A program made the translations under genes and the position numbers. From assembly GCA_934436245.1 (NCBI GenBank), contig CAKSAM010000001.1, positions 1 to 64,000 on the forward strand: a stretch of DNA of 64,000 nucleotides, written 5' to 3'. Positions within the stretch are counted from its first letter, which is position 1. The number at the start of each line of letters is the position of its first letter. The notes below the pieces were generated by a model. The model made no database searches and was not told the DNA's origin. It was given only the letters and a program-made list of their open reading frames with translations. This document shows, piece after piece, positions 45,617 through 54,283 of the stretch. The DNA comes from an uncultured Acetatifactor sp. (GTDB lineage: Bacteria; Bacillota; Clostridia; Lachnospirales; Lachnospiraceae).

Positions 45617-46459
45617 TTAATATTCATCGATCTTGATGGTCTTGGCCGATAAAATCCCGTATTTAATAATGGAATTGGCAAACCGTTTGAACTTCTCCGC
45701 ACCATCACTGACATAAAACTGGTACTTATTCTCTCCCAGATGAGGCTTCTCCTCATTAAGGATGCCATAATGCTGCAGCAATTCCTTTAATTCTCTGGCA
45801 GTCTCATAGGCCGGATTCACCAGCGTCACCTGATCTCCCATGATACGGCCTACCGTGGATCGTATCAACGGATAATGCGTGCATCCTAAAATCAAGGTAT
45901 CAATATCGATATCGATCAGCTCCGTGAGATAACGTTTTGCGATCTCATCTGTCACAGGGTCCTCCCACAGTCCTTCTTCCACCAGAGGAACAAACAGAGG
46001 ACATGCTTTACCGTAGATCGTAACGTCCCGGTTCAGTTCTTTTATGTATTTGTTGTACATCTGGCTGCCGATGGTAGCTTCTGTAGCGATAACACCGATA
46101 CGGCCGTTTCTGGTCACTTCCGCCGCTGTCCTGGCTCCCGGCTTTACTACACCGATAATAGGAATGTCAATCTCTTTTTCCAGTTCATCCAACGCATAGG
46201 CGCTTGCAGTATTACATGCCACCACAATGGTCTTCACCTGAAAGGTCTCTAAAAAACGCACGATCTGTTTGGAAAAACGGGTTACAGTTTCTTTCGACTT
46301 GCTGCCGTAAGGCATCCTCGCTGTATCTCCGAAATATATGATCTTCTCATTGGGGATCTGCCGCATGATTTCCCGGGCCACGGTCAATCCGCCGATACCG
46401 GAATCAAATACTCCTATGGGGGCATCCTTCTTCAGCAAAGTAATATTCTCCTGATACAT
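45617..46459 (-). CDS. murI: Glutamate racemase
   Basis: A 280-residue enzyme that supplies D-glutamate for peptidoglycan. Both catalytic cysteines are present: Cys82 in VVACNTAS and Cys193 in LGCTHYP. The opening is IGVFDSGIGGLTVA, with GDTARMPYG following. It sits between a small membrane protein gene (13 bp upstream) and the DUF1934 gene (14 bp downstream), a compact leftward operon. Confidence 0.95.
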   Translation of the reverse strand: MYQENITLLKKDAPIGVFDSGIGGLTVAREIMRQIPNEKIIYFGDTARMPYGSKSKETVTRFSKQIVRFLETFQVKTIVVACNTASAYALDELEKEIDIPIIGVVKPGARTAAEVTRNGRIGVIATEATIGSQMYNKYIKELNRDVTIYGKACPLFVPLVEEGLWEDPVTDEIAKRYLTELIDIDIDTLILGCTHYPLIRSTVGRIMGDQVTLVNPAYETARELKELLQHYGILNEEKPHLGENKYQFYVSDGAEKFKRFANSIIKYGILSAKTIKIDEY

Positions 46460-46472
46460 AGGAATTCTCCTT

Positions 46473-46802
46473 CTATCTTTCTAACATCGTAACTAATCTG
46501 CTCTTAAACCGGATCTGCTCCGGATCTGTGTCTAAAATCTTCCAATAAATCCGGCTGTCGGAATTCCATTCTACCACTTCCGTACTTTTCTGTACAGTCT
46601 CTGCCGTCCCAGGCTCATCATATACGATTTCGTACGTGGAAGGCAGCATTGTCAGTTCCGGATAGATCACCCCCCACCAGCCGTAACAGGCAAGAACTAC
46701 TGCAATAACACGGATTCCCTGCAACAATCTGTGCCACAGTTTTCCTTCCTCCGGATCACTTCCGTTTCTGTATTTCTCATAAAAAGCATATAATCTATCC
46801 AT
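46473..46802 (-). CDS. Small membrane protein of unknown function
   Basis: A 109-residue protein with one hydrophobic segment (about residues 27-50, IRVIAVVLACYGWWGVIYPE) and a C-terminal extracytoplasmic-looking part rich in Glu/Thr. The N-terminal 26 residues are charged. GGAAG lies 7 nt before the ATG. It lies 13 bp before murI and is probably co-transcribed. No family recognised. Confidence 0.6.
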   Translation of the reverse strand: MDRLYAFYEKYRNGSDPEEGKLWHRLLQGIRVIAVVLACYGWWGVIYPELTMLPSTYEIVYDEPGTAETVQKSTEVVEWNSDSRIYWKILDTDPEQIRFKSRLVTMLER

Positions 46803-46873
46803 CAGCAGCTTCCTTTCTATATTTTCATATGGAAATAATTACCACTTTCCGGACAGATTATACCTGCTAAATC

Positions 46874-47560
46874 TTATTTATTTTTCTCCCGTTCCAATCG
46901 GATCTGACGGATGATTGCCTTTTTCTGATTATCTATATGCACCTTCGCCATATGAGATGCTGTTTCCTTATCCTTTTTCACGATGCTTTCGTAGATGACC
47001 TTATGTTCCTCCACCAGTCTTTCATGCTGGCTGATATCCTTGATATATTCAAAACGATAGCGGTACATCTGCTCAGACAGATTATTCACCAGTTGGATCA
47101 GTCTCTGGTTTCCTGTAGCTCCCACAATAATATCATGTAATGCCACGTCCGCCTGTGCAATCTTTTTCACATCCCTGGTCTTTACCGCCGCCTCAAAACC
47201 ATCACAGGCCTTTTTCAGATTCTGTAACTCCTCCTGTGAAATGCGGTCACAGGCCAGTTCCACGCAGAGAGCATCCAATGCCCTGCGGACTTCCAGGACG
47301 TCATTCATGCTCTTTTCCGTAATCTGTGCAACTTCTGCCCCCCTTCTGGGAATCATGATCACCAGACCTTCCAGCTCCAGCTTACGGATCGCCTCCCGGA
47401 TCGGAGTACGGCTGACTCCCAGTTTATTTGCAAGGTGGATCTCCATCAACCGCTCTCCGGGCTTCAACTCTCCCGTCAGAATGGCTTGCCGCAAAGTATT
47501 GAATACCACATCTCTGAGTGGCAGAAATTCATCCATTGACACCTGTAAATTATCCTGCAT
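46874..47560 (-). CDS. GntR/FadR-type transcriptional regulator (FCD domain)
   Basis: A 228-residue repressor-type protein. The winged helix is at about residues 15-75 (LRQAILTGELKPGERL, ANKLGVSRTPIREAIRKLELEGLV), then an all-helical FCD ligand domain (ALCVELACDRI, FEAAVKTRD, DVALHDIIVGATGN). The His/Asp metal-site pattern of FCD proteins is present (D..LH near 140). It is placed 15 bp after ispE on the same strand. The effector is unknown. The ATG at 47560 is very close to its GAGG; a start at residue 9 (47536) is equally possible. Confidence 0.85.
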   Translation of the reverse strand: MQDNLQVSMDEFLPLRDVVFNTLRQAILTGELKPGERLMEIHLANKLGVSRTPIREAIRKLELEGLVIMIPRRGAEVAQITEKSMNDVLEVRRALDALCVELACDRISQEELQNLKKACDGFEAAVKTRDVKKIAQADVALHDIIVGATGNQRLIQLVNNLSEQMYRYRFEYIKDISQHERLVEEHKVIYESIVKKDKETASHMAKVHIDNQKKAIIRQIRLEREKNK

Positions 47561-47575
47561 ACCTCTATTCTGACA

Positions 47576-48436
47576 TTACTCACAGAATTCCGTCAGGAAA
47601 ATCTGTTTCGCCAGCTGTTCCTCCTCTAATTTATCATACGCTCTACGAGCCATATCCTTCTCTACGAAAATACCAAATACCGTGGGACCGCTTCCGCTCA
47701 TCAGACTGTTGATGGCACCCAATTCTTTCATACGGTCTTTGATGGTCTGAATCACCGGATATGCACTGACTGTTACCGTCTCCAGTACATTTTCCATCCG
47801 ATCCAGAATCCCCTGTAAGCTCTCCTCGGCAATCGCCTCCACCATACCATCGATATCGGGATGCTTTACGATCTCCTGTGCATCCAGATGTTCGTATACA
47901 TATTTGGTCGAAACATTGATATCCGGCTTTGCCACCAGCACATAGCAGTCCGGTGCCGGAGCAAGCGGTGTCAGCTTCTCACCGATGCCTTCTGCCAATG
48001 CTGTGCCTCCCATGACACAGTAAGGAACATCCGCACCGATTTTCACTCCCAGCTCCATAAGATCCCGGAGCGTACACCCCAGATCAAAGAGACGGTTCAT
48101 TCCTTTTAAGGTAGCTGCAGCATCGGTACTGCCTCCTGCCATTCCCGCCGCAATCGGTATATGCTTCTCCAGATGAATTTTCACACCTTCCGTAATCCGG
48201 TATGTCTCTATCATGAGCTTTGCCGCTTTATAGATCAGATTGTCCTCACCTGTAGGTAATTCTCCGGAATCTGTAGTAATCACGATCCCACTCTCTGCCC
48301 TCTCAAATTCCAGTACATCATAGATGCCTACCGTCTGCATGACCATCTTTACTTCATGATAACCATTCTCCAGTTTTCTGACAACATCCAGTCCCAGATT
48401 GATTTTGGCATATGCTTTTATCCGATATTCGTTCAT
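47576..48436 (-). CDS. ispE: 4-diphosphocytidyl-2-C-methyl-D-erythritol kinase
   Basis: About 286 residues, a GHMP-family kinase of the non-mevalonate isoprenoid pathway. Family landmarks: the opening RIKAYAKINLGLDV, the glycine-rich ATP loop PIAAGMAGGSTDAAA and the late MSGSGPTVFGIF. The start at 48436 is chosen because GGAG lies 6 nt upstream; the longer frame to 48475 includes a CTATTCAGAACC dispersed motif. It is first in a two-gene unit with the GntR regulator. Confidence 0.93.
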   Translation of the reverse strand: MNEYRIKAYAKINLGLDVVRKLENGYHEVKMVMQTVGIYDVLEFERAESGIVITTDSGELPTGEDNLIYKAAKLMIETYRITEGVKIHLEKHIPIAAGMAGGSTDAAATLKGMNRLFDLGCTLRDLMELGVKIGADVPYCVMGGTALAEGIGEKLTPLAPAPDCYVLVAKPDINVSTKYVYEHLDAQEIVKHPDIDGMVEAIAEESLQGILDRMENVLETVTVSAYPVIQTIKDRMKELGAINSLMSGSGPTVFGIFVEKDMARRAYDKLEEEQLAKQIFLTEFCE

Positions 48437-48604
48437 TTTTGTCTCCAATACGATACACGGGCTATTCAGAACCATATTGGCAAAATCACAGCTGTGCTGC
48501 TATCGGCTCCGTAGCTTGTATACAATGATTGTACTTAATTCTATACAATCTGGTCTGCTTTGTCAATGGAGTGTACCATTTTGATTGCATTTTTCCACAA
48601 TCTC

Positions 48605-48632
48605 TAAAGAATCCTCTTCTGTGGGACGATAT
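48605..48632 (+). promoter_or_regulatory. Sigma-D (sigma-28)-like promoter
   Basis: TAAAGAAT (48605-48612) and GACGATAT (48625-48632), with 16 bp between TAAA and the -10 box, resemble the motility sigma factor consensus TAAA-N15-GCCGATAA. It lies 100 bp before the gene at 48733. Confidence 0.4.
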
Positions 48633-48732
48633 ATTAGTTGAAACAGGAAACCCTCAGGGGTAATAATTTAGTCAAATGTCACGGATGACAAAAAGGTATG
48701 ACACGCAGAATCATGCCGGAAAAGAGGAAAAA

Positions 48733-49350
48733 ATGAGTGTAAACGGAATTACAGCAACCCAGGCCGCTGCAGCCTACAGCTATCACAGCACAAACGCAGC
48801 AAAGGAAAAGACTTCCACCGAAGAAGTAAAGAATACACAGACTGCTGAAGATACCGGAGTAATTTATGAACACTCCACAGAGACCAACACTTCTTCCGCA
48901 AAAAAGACATATAAACCTGATACCGATCTGATCAACAAATTAAAAGCTGATGCTGATGCCAGGACGGAACAGCTCCGTTCTCTGGTAGAGCAGATGATGG
49001 GAAAACAGGCTGCTACCTATGGCAATGCCAATGATATCTGGTCTTTCTTACGTTCCGGTAATTTCACCGTAGATGCTGCTACCAAAGCCCAGGCTCAGGC
49101 TGACATTGCAGAAGATGGTTACTGGGGCGTAAATCAGACTTCTGATCGCATTATTCAGTTTGCCAATGCATTGACCGGTGGCGATCCTGATAAGATTGAA
49201 GCGATGCGTGAAGCATTTAAGAAAGGATACGCGCAGGCAGAGAAAACCTGGGGTGGCTCTCTTCCCGAAATTTCCCAGAAGACCTACGATGCTGTCATGG
49301 AAAAATTTGATAAGCTGGCCGCAGATGCAGGTCTGACCACAGAAGAATAA
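48733..49350 (+). CDS. Conserved hypothetical protein, possibly motility-associated
   Basis: About 205 residues with no signal peptide. An Ala/Ser/Thr-rich disordered N-terminus (about 1-75) precedes a helical conserved domain (LINKLKADADARTEQLRSLV, FTVDAATKAQAQADIAEDGYWG, FANALTGGDPDKIEAMREAF). The family recurs in Lachnospiraceae without known function. The start at 48733 has GAGG 6 nt upstream. A sigma-D-like promoter upstream is the only clue to its regulation and hints at export or motility. Confidence 0.6.
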   Translation: MSVNGITATQAAAAYSYHSTNAAKEKTSTEEVKNTQTAEDTGVIYEHSTETNTSSAKKTYKPDTDLINKLKADADARTEQLRSLVEQMMGKQAATYGNANDIWSFLRSGNFTVDAATKAQAQADIAEDGYWGVNQTSDRIIQFANALTGGDPDKIEAMREAFKKGYAQAEKTWGGSLPEISQKTYDAVMEKFDKLAADAGLTTEE

Positions 49351-49385
49351 AGTACAGGATTGCCGGATTATCTGTCGGCAATGCT

Positions 49386-49442
49386 AAAAACCATGTGATA
49401 CCGGATGTTTCAAAGTACATCCGCATATCACATGGTTTTTTT
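49386..49442. terminator. Bidirectional terminator
   Basis: AAAAACCATGTGATA pairs with TATCACATGGTTTTT around an inner CGGATGT-ACATCCG stem, between convergent genes ending at 49350 and 49453. Confidence 0.85.
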
Positions 49443-49452
49443 CCGCAATATT

Positions 49453-51033
49453 TTATGCCAGACCCTTTACCAGCAGTACCTTCTGGCCCGGACGCAATTC
49501 ATCGCTTTCCAGTGCATTCAGTTCTTTCACTGTCTTTACCGGCATATGATACCTTCTGCCGATACTCCACAGATCATCCCCCGGCGCTGCAATGTAGATC
49601 ACTGCGCCGGGCATTGCAGCCGGCACTGCGCTGTCCATGTCCTGTTCCGTCACCTGTTCAATGGCATTCAATACAATATTTTTCATGACTGTGGTAGAAA
49701 AAGAAAGTACTGCTTTTACATCCAGTTCCTCTCCCTCCAACAGATTTACCTGAAGCTGCTCTATCTCACAGTGGATCTTTGCCTGATCATCTGCCGTCAT
49801 CCCTGTTACATTCAATGTATACTCATAGGGAATCTGTTCTCTTGTACTAATGTATGGTGTTTCATCATTTTCTGTAATGCATAACACCGTAAGATCAATG
49901 CTCCCCTGCAGTCGTATTCCTTCCTCCGTGATCTCCTGATGGTCGATCGTTGCATTTCCTTCACTGTGAAGCACCTGTAACACCGGAGAACCGATTTCTG
50001 CCTTTCTGTGATCCGTCACCTTTGTCTTGCCGGTGATTCTTGCCAGAAGCTTTCTGATGCCGATATTTCTGGTATCCGGAATCACTTCCCGTGTCACACC
50101 GTAAACATCCCGTAAGATATCCAGTTCCTCTTCTTCATAAAGACGTATATTCAGTTCCAGGGCGCATTCCAGGCCCAGGATCCGCTCCTCTCCGTCCAGA
50201 TCCGGCTGAATTGTCAGTTCCGGCTGCCCATGCTCCTGTTTCAACAATGAATAATGGATATCCGGCAGAAGATCTTCCCGGCATCCCTGGCATTCCAACA
50301 TTCCATTCAACGGAATCGTAGTCTCATAGGAACGAACAGATCGCTCTTCTCCCTCTGCCTCATATAATACAAAAATCTGAATATCTCCCTGAATAGACAG
50401 CTTTTCCTCCTGCGGTCTGAATTCCACATCCCGGAGCGAAATATTACTCCAAAGAATCTGATAGACATTCGGATAACTGGAAGGCAGCGGAATCTCTTCT
50501 TTTTTTCGAAAAATATCATTTTTACAGATAGCCAGCTGTGTCACTTCCAGAGGAGAAATCCGGTATTCCACCCCCGTATGACTGTCCTCTTCCCGGATTC
50601 CCACCGGAAGCTCTTCATCATAAATTTCTTCGATTTGCGCAGATAGACATAAAAGCGCCTGCAAATTCAGTTTTCTGGAATTGATCATATTAACCGTAAA
50701 GTCTTCCACGGTTCCGTTTACATTCACTGCATCTGTGGGAAGCGCACCTTCCATGTGGATCTTCTCTTCAAAAGGAATTGCTCCGCTCAGCAGAACCAGA
50801 CTGCTCCCGGCTTCCTGTGTATGATATAAAATCCCATAACAGAATTTTCCTCGAACCAATACTTCATCCGTACCGGGTCTGATCTCTTCCAGCACAATTT
50901 CCCCCTTTTCCAGATTCAGGGTACTGATATCCGGTTTATCCTCCGGAAGATTCAGATCCTCCTCCATGGTAAACTGCATGACGTTGGCCCGTTTGATCCG
51001 GTCCATATGTATATTTCTTTTGATCAGTTCCAC
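49453..51033 (-). CDS. DUF3794/LysM spore-envelope-type protein
   Basis: A 526-residue protein of repeated DUF3794 (SPOCS) modules, clear at about residues 30-140, 170-280 and 335-460, ending in one LysM domain (about 475-523; IYIAAPGDDLWSIGRRYHMPVKTVKELN). This composition is known from clostridial spore coat/morphogenesis proteins that bind peptidoglycan. There is no signal peptide, as expected for mother-cell coat proteins. The start is GTG, 9 nt after GGAGG. That GGAGG lies in an inverted repeat, and a sigma-E-like promoter overlaps the repeat. Confidence 0.8.
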   Translation of the reverse strand: MELIKRNIHMDRIKRANVMQFTMEEDLNLPEDKPDISTLNLEKGEIVLEEIRPGTDEVLVRGKFCYGILYHTQEAGSSLVLLSGAIPFEEKIHMEGALPTDAVNVNGTVEDFTVNMINSRKLNLQALLCLSAQIEEIYDEELPVGIREEDSHTGVEYRISPLEVTQLAICKNDIFRKKEEIPLPSSYPNVYQILWSNISLRDVEFRPQEEKLSIQGDIQIFVLYEAEGEERSVRSYETTIPLNGMLECQGCREDLLPDIHYSLLKQEHGQPELTIQPDLDGEERILGLECALELNIRLYEEEELDILRDVYGVTREVIPDTRNIGIRKLLARITGKTKVTDHRKAEIGSPVLQVLHSEGNATIDHQEITEEGIRLQGSIDLTVLCITENDETPYISTREQIPYEYTLNVTGMTADDQAKIHCEIEQLQVNLLEGEELDVKAVLSFSTTVMKNIVLNAIEQVTEQDMDSAVPAAMPGAVIYIAAPGDDLWSIGRRYHMPVKTVKELNALESDELRPGQKVLLVKGLA

Positions 51034-51039
51034 AATAAT

Positions 51040-51081
51040 AGACCTCCATATATACAGATATATCTATATATATGAAGGTCT
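51040..51081 (-). promoter_or_regulatory. Inverted repeat covering the ribosome binding site of the DUF3794/LysM gene
   Basis: Leftward AGACCTTCATATATA (51081-51067) pairs with TATATATGGAGGTCT (51054-51040) over 15 bp with one G-U pair and a 12-nt loop. GGAGG, the Shine-Dalgarno sequence, is in the second arm. Confidence 0.7.
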
Positions 51082-51095
51082 CTGTGTACTTATAC
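51067..51095 (-). promoter_or_regulatory. Sigma-E-like promoter of the DUF3794/LysM gene
   Basis: Leftward GTATAAG (51095-51089), a 14-bp spacer and CATATATA (51074-51067) fit the mother-cell sigma consensus loosely. Initiation near 51060 would fall in the hairpin loop, after the first arm. Confidence 0.4.
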
Positions 51096-51115
51096 CGTAT
51101 TCTGTTCTCTATGTC

Positions 51116-52021
51116 CTACTGTACCGCACCGATCAGATCCGTCAGATTCTCTACATGATAGGTGCGCATGTAATCTTCAATGCCTTCCACCACTTTCACA
51201 GTGGTATAGGGATCCACGAAATTCATGGCTCCCACACTGACTGCGCTGGCACCTGCCAGAATAAATTCGATAGCATCCTCCGCAGTGGCAATACCACCCA
51301 TACCGATGATCGGAATCTGTACCGCCTGTGCCACCTGATAGACCATGCGGACTGCTATGGGTTTGATGGCAGGACCGCTCATGCCGCCGGTCTTGTTGGC
51401 AATGGCGAATTTTCTGCGGTGAATGTCGATCTTCATACCGGTGATGGTATTGATCAGGGACAGAGCATCCGCACCTGCTGCCTCCGCTGCTTTTGCCATC
51501 TCCGTAATATCCGTCACATTAGGGCTCAGCTTCATGATGATTGGCTGCTTTGCATGCTTCTTCAGCTCAGATGTAATGTTGTACAGAGCATCCGCTTTCT
51601 GTCCGAAAGCAATCGCTCCTTCCTTGACGTTGGGGCAGGATACATTGATCTCCAGCATGCTGACTGCCGGTTCGTCTCCCAGTCGCTCCACCACATCCAC
51701 ATAATCTTCCACACTTTTACCGCAGACGTTTACAATGATCTTCGTATCATATTTTTTCAGAAAAGGAATGTCACGCTCCATGAACACATCAATGCCGGGA
51801 TTCTGTAAACCGATGGCATTGAGCATGCCACCGTATACCTCTGCCACACGGGGCGTGGGATTGCCGGGCCAGGGAACATTTGCCACACCCTTGGTCACTA
51901 CCGCACCCAGACGGTTCAGGTCAACAAATTCTTCATATTCCATACCGGAGCCAAAGGTTCCGGAAGCTGTCATTACAGGGTTTTTAAAAGTGACTCCTGC
52001 GATCGTTGTCTGTGTATTCAT
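51116..52021 (-). CDS. pyrD: Dihydroorotate dehydrogenase, catalytic subunit (class 1B)
   Basis: A 301-residue FMN enzyme oxidising dihydroorotate to orotate in pyrimidine synthesis. The class 1 base Cys is in EINVSCPNVKEG (about residue 132), with VMTASGTFGSG and GMGGIATAEDAIEF for FMN binding. Pairing with pyrK identifies class 1B, which passes electrons to NAD+. Its ATG overlaps the pyrK stop by one base (TGATG), so the subunits are translationally coupled. It is last in the pyrC-pyrK-pyrD unit. Confidence 0.95.
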   Translation of the reverse strand: MNTQTTIAGVTFKNPVMTASGTFGSGMEYEEFVDLNRLGAVVTKGVANVPWPGNPTPRVAEVYGGMLNAIGLQNPGIDVFMERDIPFLKKYDTKIIVNVCGKSVEDYVDVVERLGDEPAVSMLEINVSCPNVKEGAIAFGQKADALYNITSELKKHAKQPIIMKLSPNVTDITEMAKAAEAAGADALSLINTITGMKIDIHRRKFAIANKTGGMSGPAIKPIAVRMVYQVAQAVQIPIIGMGGIATAEDAIEFILAGASAVSVGAMNFVDPYTTVKVVEGIEDYMRTYHVENLTDLIGAVQ

Positions 52022-52797
52022 CAGATCTCTACCTCCTCAGCATCAAATACGGGGCCATCGGTGCAGATTCTTGCATTATGCACATGAGAATGATGATCCA
52101 CTTCTTTGGTCTTTACCACACAGCCCAGGCATGCGCCTACGCCACAGGCCATATGCTCTTCCAGAGAGATGTAAGCCTTGATCTGCTTTTCTTCCGCATA
52201 TTTTTTGATGGCACGGAGCATCGGCATCGGTCCGCAGGCGAAGATCACATCTGCCTGCAAAGCGTTGGCCTCAATGGCATTCATGACATTGCCCTTGGTG
52301 CCGACAGAGCCGTCCTCCGTGGCAATATATACGGTTCCGTTCTCTTCCAGGTCTTCTTTTAAGAACAGCTGATCATCACGGTAGCCCACGATGATCTGCT
52401 TCTGTGCGGAAGCAGGAAGCTCTCTCGCCAGCTCCAGCATAGGAGGAATACCGATGCCGCCGCCCATGAGGAATACCTTTTTGCCTTCCGCTGCTTCTGT
52501 GGGGAAACCATTGCCTAAGGTTCCCAGAATCTCTATACTGTCTCCCTCTGTATAAGAAGAAAATTCTGCGGTGCCCTGTCCGGCAATACGATACACGATG
52601 CGCAGGGCATCCTTTTTGTCGCTTACCTGGCAGATGCTGATGGGACGGGGCAGCAGAGTACTCCTATCTTTTGGGTATACACCGATGAACTGGCCGGCTT
52701 TCGCCTGTTCAGCCAGATCTGTGGCAATCCACATGTCAAAAATTCTGGGTGCGATCTCCTTCTGGGAAAGCACGGTTGCTGTGATTTTCTTTTTCAT
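52021..52797 (-). CDS. pyrK: Dihydroorotate dehydrogenase electron-transfer subunit
   Basis: A 258-residue FAD and [2Fe-2S] protein of the ferredoxin-reductase fold. It binds PyrD to form the class 1B heterotetramer and passes electrons to NAD+. The FAD segment is RPISICQV, the NAD site GGGIGIPPMLEL, and the iron-sulfur ligands lie in CGVGACLGCVV plus a later Cys in ARICTDGPVF. It sits between pyrC (93 bp upstream, the gap containing a GTAACTATTCAGAACC motif) and pyrD. Confidence 0.95.
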   Translation of the reverse strand: MKKKITATVLSQKEIAPRIFDMWIATDLAEQAKAGQFIGVYPKDRSTLLPRPISICQVSDKKDALRIVYRIAGQGTAEFSSYTEGDSIEILGTLGNGFPTEAAEGKKVFLMGGGIGIPPMLELARELPASAQKQIIVGYRDDQLFLKEDLEENGTVYIATEDGSVGTKGNVMNAIEANALQADVIFACGPMPMLRAIKKYAEEKQIKAYISLEEHMACGVGACLGCVVKTKEVDHHSHVHNARICTDGPVFDAEEVEI

Positions 52798-52890
52798 GTT
52801 ATTGTCCTTTTCTCTTCTTTTTCTATATTGTCACTTTGTAACTATTCAGAACCCCATTCGCAAAACCGCCTCTGCGAGGCTATATCTCTT

Positions 52891-54165
52891 CTATGCCTGC
52901 TGCCCCTGATATATGATCTTACCACCGCAGATGGTCTTCTTCACTTCACCTTTTAATTTCCATCCGGTAAAGGGAGTATTTGTTGCCTTGGAGGCATAGG
53001 TCTCCGGGATAAACTCTGCCGCAGTGTCGATCAGGATCACATCCGCAGGTCCTCCCTCCGCCAGATATCCGGCATCGAGATGATACATGGCCGCCGGATT
53101 GGTACTCATCAGGCGCAGCAGCTGTTTCATGGTGAGATACCCCTGGTCCACCAGTTCCGTAATGCCCAGTGCCAGGGAAGTCTCCAGTCCGGTGATACCG
53201 CTGGGGGCCTCTGTGATGGGTTTTGCTTTTTCTTCAGCGGTATGGGGCGCATGATCGGTGGCGATCATGTCGATCGTGCCATCCACCAGTCCCCTGATCA
53301 CTGCCTGACGGTCTGCTTCCTCCCGCAGGGGCGGATTCATCTTCGCCAGTGTGCCATACTTGATCACTGCGTCTTCGGTCAGTGTAAAATGGTGAGGTGT
53401 AGCTTCCGCATGGATATTGGAGCAGCGCTTTTTCGCCTGACGCACCAGTTCTACCGCTTCCTTGCTGCTGATATGCTGGATGTCGATACAGGCACCGGTC
53501 TCTTCTGCCAGCTTCAGATCCCGCTCCACCAGTGCGGTCTCCGCCTCTCTGGAGGAACCGCCGATACCATAATATTCGCTGGCCTTTCCACGATTGACAC
53601 CATTATTTTCAATATATTTCGGGTCTTCCTCATGAAAACTGATGGGCATGTCCAGCTCTGCGGAGATCTCCATGGCACGGCGTACCAGCTCCGCATCCAA
53701 CAGAGGTACTCCGTCATCCGTGAATCCTACAGCACCTGCCGCTGCCAGCTTCTTCATATCCGTCAGCTGCTTTCCCTGCATCCCCATGGTCACATTGGCG
53801 CAGGTCGTCACATGGATCCCCGTCTTCGCTCCTTTATCCAGGATGTAATGCAGCGTCTCTTCGCTGTCCACCACAGGCTTCGTGTTCGCCATCAGTACCA
53901 CTGTGGTCACGCCGCCCCTTGCCGCTGCCGCAGCACCGGTGTTGATGTCTTCCTTGGCCGTAAAACCGGGATCCCTGAAATGTACATGTACATCCACCAG
54001 CCCGGGAGCCACTAATAACCCTTCCGCATTGATCCGGGTCACTTTGCCCTTCGGTTCTATCTTTTCCGCAATCTTTACAATTTTGTCTCCATCGATCAGG
54101 ATATCGAAGTTTCCTTCTTTTCCTGACTTTGGATCGATCATATAACCATCCTGTATCAGTATCAT
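52891..54165 (-). CDS. pyrC: Dihydroorotase
   Basis: A 424-residue zinc amidohydrolase that closes carbamoyl-aspartate to dihydroorotate. Metal ligands are visible in DVHVHFRDPG (HxH), later histidines in ISFHEED and IQHISS, and the catalytic Asp in ATDHAPHT. The length fits the bacterial type I form. GGAG lies 5 nt before the ATG. It heads the leftward pyrC-pyrK-pyrD group; pyrBI, pyrE and pyrF are not here. Confidence 0.95.
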   Translation of the reverse strand: MILIQDGYMIDPKSGKEGNFDILIDGDKIVKIAEKIEPKGKVTRINAEGLLVAPGLVDVHVHFRDPGFTAKEDINTGAAAAARGGVTTVVLMANTKPVVDSEETLHYILDKGAKTGIHVTTCANVTMGMQGKQLTDMKKLAAAGAVGFTDDGVPLLDAELVRRAMEISAELDMPISFHEEDPKYIENNGVNRGKASEYYGIGGSSREAETALVERDLKLAEETGACIDIQHISSKEAVELVRQAKKRCSNIHAEATPHHFTLTEDAVIKYGTLAKMNPPLREEADRQAVIRGLVDGTIDMIATDHAPHTAEEKAKPITEAPSGITGLETSLALGITELVDQGYLTMKQLLRLMSTNPAAMYHLDAGYLAEGGPADVILIDTAAEFIPETYASKATNTPFTGWKLKGEVKKTICGGKIIYQGQQA

Positions 54166-54283
54166 ATCGTCTCCGTTCCCGGGCTTTTGCAGCCCGTTTC
54201 CATGACCTGTTTCTCGAAAAAGTTTACCATGTTTTCATAGAAAAGAAAAGAGTGTTATAATAGAAAAAAGGAGGTCTGACCGC

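Noticed and set aside
53080-54015. 311-codon rightward frame
   Set aside because: Antisense shadow of pyrC, whose catalytic motifs are all intact on the other strand.
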